Below, one piece after another: positions 26,285 to 28,954 of a stretch of DNA of 28,954 nucleotides. The stretch covers positions 832-29,785 of the forward strand of contig DLCS01000088.1 in the NCBI GenBank assembly GCA_002480735.1. The letters are read 5' to 3'. The DNA comes from Bacillaceae bacterium UBA7792 (lineage in GTDB: Bacteria; Bacillota; Bacilli; Bacillales; Cytobacillaceae). A program made the position numbers and the translations under genes. The notes beneath the pieces are model-generated. The model was not told the DNA's origin, did not search any database, and saw only the letters and a list, made by a program, of their open reading frames with translations. Numbering within the stretch: the stretch's first letter is position 1; every line of letters begins with the position of its first letter.

Positions 26285-27820
26285 GTGTTGAATTATAATA
26301 ATACGTCCGGAAACAGGCGATTAACCCCAGTTCAAATGGAACAGCATATTATTCATTTAAAGGCAGAACTAGAAAAATACAAAAATCAAATTAAAATATA
26401 TGAGGAAGATTATCAAAACAGTTCGATTTATGAGTTAAAAGAAGACAACAAAAGACTTAAGCATGAGATCAAGCAGCTTACCCATCTCATCGAGGAAAAA
26501 GAGAATGAAGAAGAAGCGCTGTTAAAACGGGTTAATTTTAAAGAAGAGCAGCAACAGCAAGATGAAGCCCGTACAAAACAATTGCTCGAAAAATATGAGT
26601 ACGAATTACAGCAACGCTGGGAGATTAATAAAAAGCTGGATCAGCTAAATGACGAGTTCGAGGAGAAAATAAGCAGTCTCAATCAATTCGAAGAAAACAT
26701 AAAATCCTACCAAAACGATATCCTAGGACAGCTCGTACAACTATTTCAAATGCTAGAGCAAATCCATAAAGAAAATGCCAATTCCGATGCTTTAGAAGAG
26801 AAGCTGGCGAAAATATATAGTAAAGCGGAAGCACAAAGTGAAGAAATAAAAGAATTAAGTATTAAAGAAGAAAAGTATAAACAAGAATTGAAACACTTGT
26901 CGGAAAGATTACAATTAAAGGAAGAGCAATATTTACAGGTAATGGAGAAGCTAGAGAACACCAATAAAGAAGGCAAAAAGCAAAATGAAGCGAACAAACA
27001 AGAAATTAAGAGATTGAAACAAAAAGAACAGCAATATACCCAGGAAATCGTGGAGCTAACTAACTCTCTTAATGAAACAGAAAAACAACTTACCCTAGAA
27101 ATTGAAAAGCTTAAAAAGGAAGCGGAACTTTTTTATGAAAAAGAAAAGCAATATACAAATGAAATTGAAAGATTAACAAATTCATTGCGAAATCAAGAAA
27201 ATCACTTCAAACAAGAACTTGATAAAGAAATCGAATTTTATAAAGCCTTAGTCAAACAAAAGGAAAATGAATGGGTGGAGGAAATGAACGTATTAAAAAA
27301 CTCCATCAAGAAAAAGCATCAGTCTTGTACAAAGGAACTTGAAGTATTGAAAGATAAACTTGATGAATATCAGAAACAAGAAGCCACTCACAAAGCGAAG
27401 GAGCAGAAACGAGCTGAGGAGCAAAGTATTTTGCAGAAACGGATTAAAGAACAGAAGCAAGACGAGGTCAGAAAAAACCAAGGGATACCTTTCCCTAAAA
27501 ATCAGCAAAATAAGAAACCAACATCAAATTTGCGTATCTCCTTTGATGAAGTAAAACGAAAAACAAACCATTCCCAGCACTATAGCGAAAGCGGATTTAA
27601 CCAACCGGATGTTAACAGAAATCTACATTTAACTAAAAGCAAAACGTTTGACCACATGTCGACGCATATGGTCAGTACAGGAGCTAACCAGTTTTCAAAA
27701 AAATCCGCAACTTCCCCGACTTCTTCATTAAATTCATTTTATAAATCGCACCCTTTATATAAGACTATATTACAAAGCGCGAAGAACCCAATCAATCCAT
27801 TTAAAAATTTTAAAAGCTGA
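26285..27820 (+). CDS. Long coiled-coil protein, probable spore-surface component
   Basis: A 511-residue protein. Residues of about 15-390 are one long Glu/Lys/Gln-rich coiled coil, with repeating themes such as KEKQYTNEIERLTNSL and KEQQYTQEIVELTNSL, which suggest internal duplication. The C-terminal 110 residues are basic, Ser/Asn/Gln-rich and not coiled, ending HPLYKTILQSAKNPINPFKNFKS. There is no signal peptide or membrane segment. The start is GTG at 26285, with GGAG 7 bases upstream; TTG follows as the next codon. A SigK-type promoter upstream and a terminator 20 bases downstream make it a single transcript. Size and form suit a filament or scaffold protein of the coat or exosporium. No known family is recognised. 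Confidence 0.7.
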   Translation: MLNYNNTSGNRRLTPVQMEQHIIHLKAELEKYKNQIKIYEEDYQNSSIYELKEDNKRLKHEIKQLTHLIEEKENEEEALLKRVNFKEEQQQQDEARTKQLLEKYEYELQQRWEINKKLDQLNDEFEEKISSLNQFEENIKSYQNDILGQLVQLFQMLEQIHKENANSDALEEKLAKIYSKAEAQSEEIKELSIKEEKYKQELKHLSERLQLKEEQYLQVMEKLENTNKEGKKQNEANKQEIKRLKQKEQQYTQEIVELTNSLNETEKQLTLEIEKLKKEAELFYEKEKQYTNEIERLTNSLRNQENHFKQELDKEIEFYKALVKQKENEWVEEMNVLKNSIKKKHQSCTKELEVLKDKLDEYQKQEATHKAKEQKRAEEQSILQKRIKEQKQDEVRKNQGIPFPKNQQNKKPTSNLRISFDEVKRKTNHSQHYSESGFNQPDVNRNLHLTKSKTFDHMSTHMVSTGANQFSKKSATSPTSSLNSFYKSHPLYKTILQSAKNPINPFKNFKS

Positions 27821-27840
27821 GATAAGACCGTAGTATGTTT

Positions 27841-27880
27841 AACGTGGCATTCCCAAAAGAAAGATGCCACTCCGTTTTTT
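27841..27880 (+). terminator. Terminator after the coiled-coil gene
   Basis: GTGGCAT and ATGCCAC form a 7-bp stem, extended by AACG with CGTT across a 2-base bulge, and are followed by six T residues. Confidence 0.75.
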
Positions 27881-27914
27881 GGACTTATTATGAATTTTCC
27901 GAGGGAGCATCTCC

Positions 27915-28784
27915 ATGAACAAAGTTTCGATTATCTTTCCGGTAAAAAATGAAGGGGTGAATGTGAAAACCACATTAGATTCCCTTTTCAATAAAATGAC
28001 AAAATACTCCTTTGATGTGATTGTCGTGAATGATGCCTCAACTGACCAGTGCTGTGATTTTATAGAAGATTATTCAAAGAAAGACCAAATCCACCTGATT
28101 GAAACTAACGGCATTGGGCCGGCTAATGCAAGAAATGCCGGCGCCCAAATTGCAACTGGTGATTATCTTATTTTTTGTGATGCCCATTTAGAATTTGAGG
28201 ACTCTTGGATTGACAGGATGCTTGAACCGCTAGTAGCCGGCAAAACAGATGCCATTTCCCCTGCAATTGGATCGATAGGTAATGAATCTTTTATCGGGTA
28301 TGGGCAATCATTAAAGCCGAATCTTAGAATTAAATGGAACCCTAAACCCACGGGACTCTGTGAAACGGCTATTTTACCAGGAGCCTGTTTGGCAATCAAA
28401 AAAACTACGTTCGAAAAAGTCGGCGGATTTGAAAGCGGCTTTTTGACCTGGGGCCACGAGGACGTGGAATTGTCCATCAAGCTTTGGCTATTCGGGTACA
28501 GGTGCCATATCCTCCCGACTGTTAAAATTCTTCATTTGTTTAGAAAGATACATCCGTATCAAGTAAAATACGAAGATCTTTATTATAATTATCTCCGCAT
28601 GGCCTATTTACATTTTAATGCAAAGAGGATCCTCTCATGCAAAAGACTGATTCTCCATACAAGGGCAAGGGAGATTGAATTAAGGGTGCTTAATGACGGT
28701 GTATTGAAGCAAAGAAATGAATACTTTAAGCGGCGAGTAAAATCAGATGATTGGTATTTTAATAAATTTAAGATCGATTTTTAA
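27915..28784 (+). CDS. Family-2 glycosyltransferase with polypeptide GalNAc-transferase-like motifs
   Basis: A 289-residue GT-A transferase. The donor strand is KVSIIFPVKNEG, VVNDAST is at 37-43, and CDAH at 88-91 replaces the usual DxD with DxH (Asp89/His91). That form, with a C-terminal WGHEDVELS (179-187), resembles polypeptide N-acetylgalactosaminyltransferases and chondroitin polymerases, where WGxE contacts acceptor and donor. There is no membrane anchor, so it works in the cytosol. GAGGGAG stands 7 bases before the ATG at 27915. Only 34 bases separate it from the upstream terminator, and I see no promoter there, so expression may depend on read-through. It may glycosylate a spore protein; sugar and target are unknown. 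Confidence 0.85.
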   Translation: MNKVSIIFPVKNEGVNVKTTLDSLFNKMTKYSFDVIVVNDASTDQCCDFIEDYSKKDQIHLIETNGIGPANARNAGAQIATGDYLIFCDAHLEFEDSWIDRMLEPLVAGKTDAISPAIGSIGNESFIGYGQSLKPNLRIKWNPKPTGLCETAILPGACLAIKKTTFEKVGGFESGFLTWGHEDVELSIKLWLFGYRCHILPTVKILHLFRKIHPYQVKYEDLYYNYLRMAYLHFNAKRILSCKRLILHTRAREIELRVLNDGVLKQRNEYFKRRVKSDDWYFNKFKIDF

Positions 28785-28797
28785 TTCGTCAAATAAA

Positions 28798-28856
28798 AAA
28801 CCTCCTAATCACGTATGAAATTTCGGTACCGTTTCATTTAACGCATTAGAAGGTTT
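28798..28856. terminator. Bidirectional terminator between the glycosyltransferase and tRNA-Arg
   Basis: AAACCTCCTAAT (28798-28809) and ATTAGAAGGTTT (28845-28856) form a 12-bp stem with one imperfect pair. A second stem, ATGAAA/TTTCAT, is nested around GGTACC. On the minus strand six T residues follow; the plus-strand tail is TTTATTTTA. Confidence 0.75.
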
Positions 28857-28886
28857 ATTTTACGGGCTTTACTACCCGATTTCTAG

Positions 28887-28954
<68 letters not shown>

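Overview
The window looks like a chromosomal segment of an endospore-forming Bacillaceae bacterium. Three things point there. The gene order lon-lonB-clpX-tig-ysoA-leuD-leuC-leuB-ilvC-ilvH-ilvB is that of the Bacillus subtilis chromosome, apart from one missing gene. The ilv-leu operon is preceded by a leucine T-box leader and a CcpA cre site. Promoters matching the sporulation sigma factors SigF and SigK can be read directly. No plasmid or phage genes, insertion sequences, rRNA genes or CRISPR arrays were seen.

Left part (1-8191, all minus strand) is protein quality control: an edge-truncated Lon protease, the forespore protease LonB with a SigF promoter, the ClpX unfoldase, trigger factor and the TPR protein YsoA. 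Several of these genes have their own promoter or terminator. Next (8241-15472, minus strand) is the branched-chain amino acid operon ilvB-ilvH-ilvC-leuB-leuC-leuD. It is driven by a SigA promoter, has a cre site upstream, and is controlled by a T-box with specifier codon CUC. leuA, which sits between ilvC and leuB in B. subtilis, is absent; only 36 bases separate those genes here.

The middle (15674-22565) is an AT-rich accessory block for glycan synthesis. It holds two family-2 glycosyltransferases, a rhamnosyltransferase-like protein, and a compact capE-capF-capG operon that should convert UDP-GlcNAc to UDP-N-acetyl-L-fucosamine. No flippase, polymerase or export gene is present, so the sugar is probably added by the nearby transferases or used elsewhere.

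The right part (22682-28784) looks like a spore-surface cluster. It contains a 20-cysteine protein behind a SigK-type promoter, a 47-residue basic peptide ending in CCGGGR followed directly by a JAMM/MPN+ metalloprotease, a 419-residue orphan protein, a 511-residue coiled-coil protein behind a second SigK-type promoter, and a glycosyltransferase with a DxH metal motif like that of polypeptide GalNAc-transferases. A plausible reading is that the mother cell, late in sporulation, makes a cysteine-rich and coiled-coil surface layer and decorates it with sugars that may include L-FucNAc. The peptide/JAMM pair is the part most likely to be undescribed. The window ends in a tRNA-Arg(UCU) gene cut by the edge.
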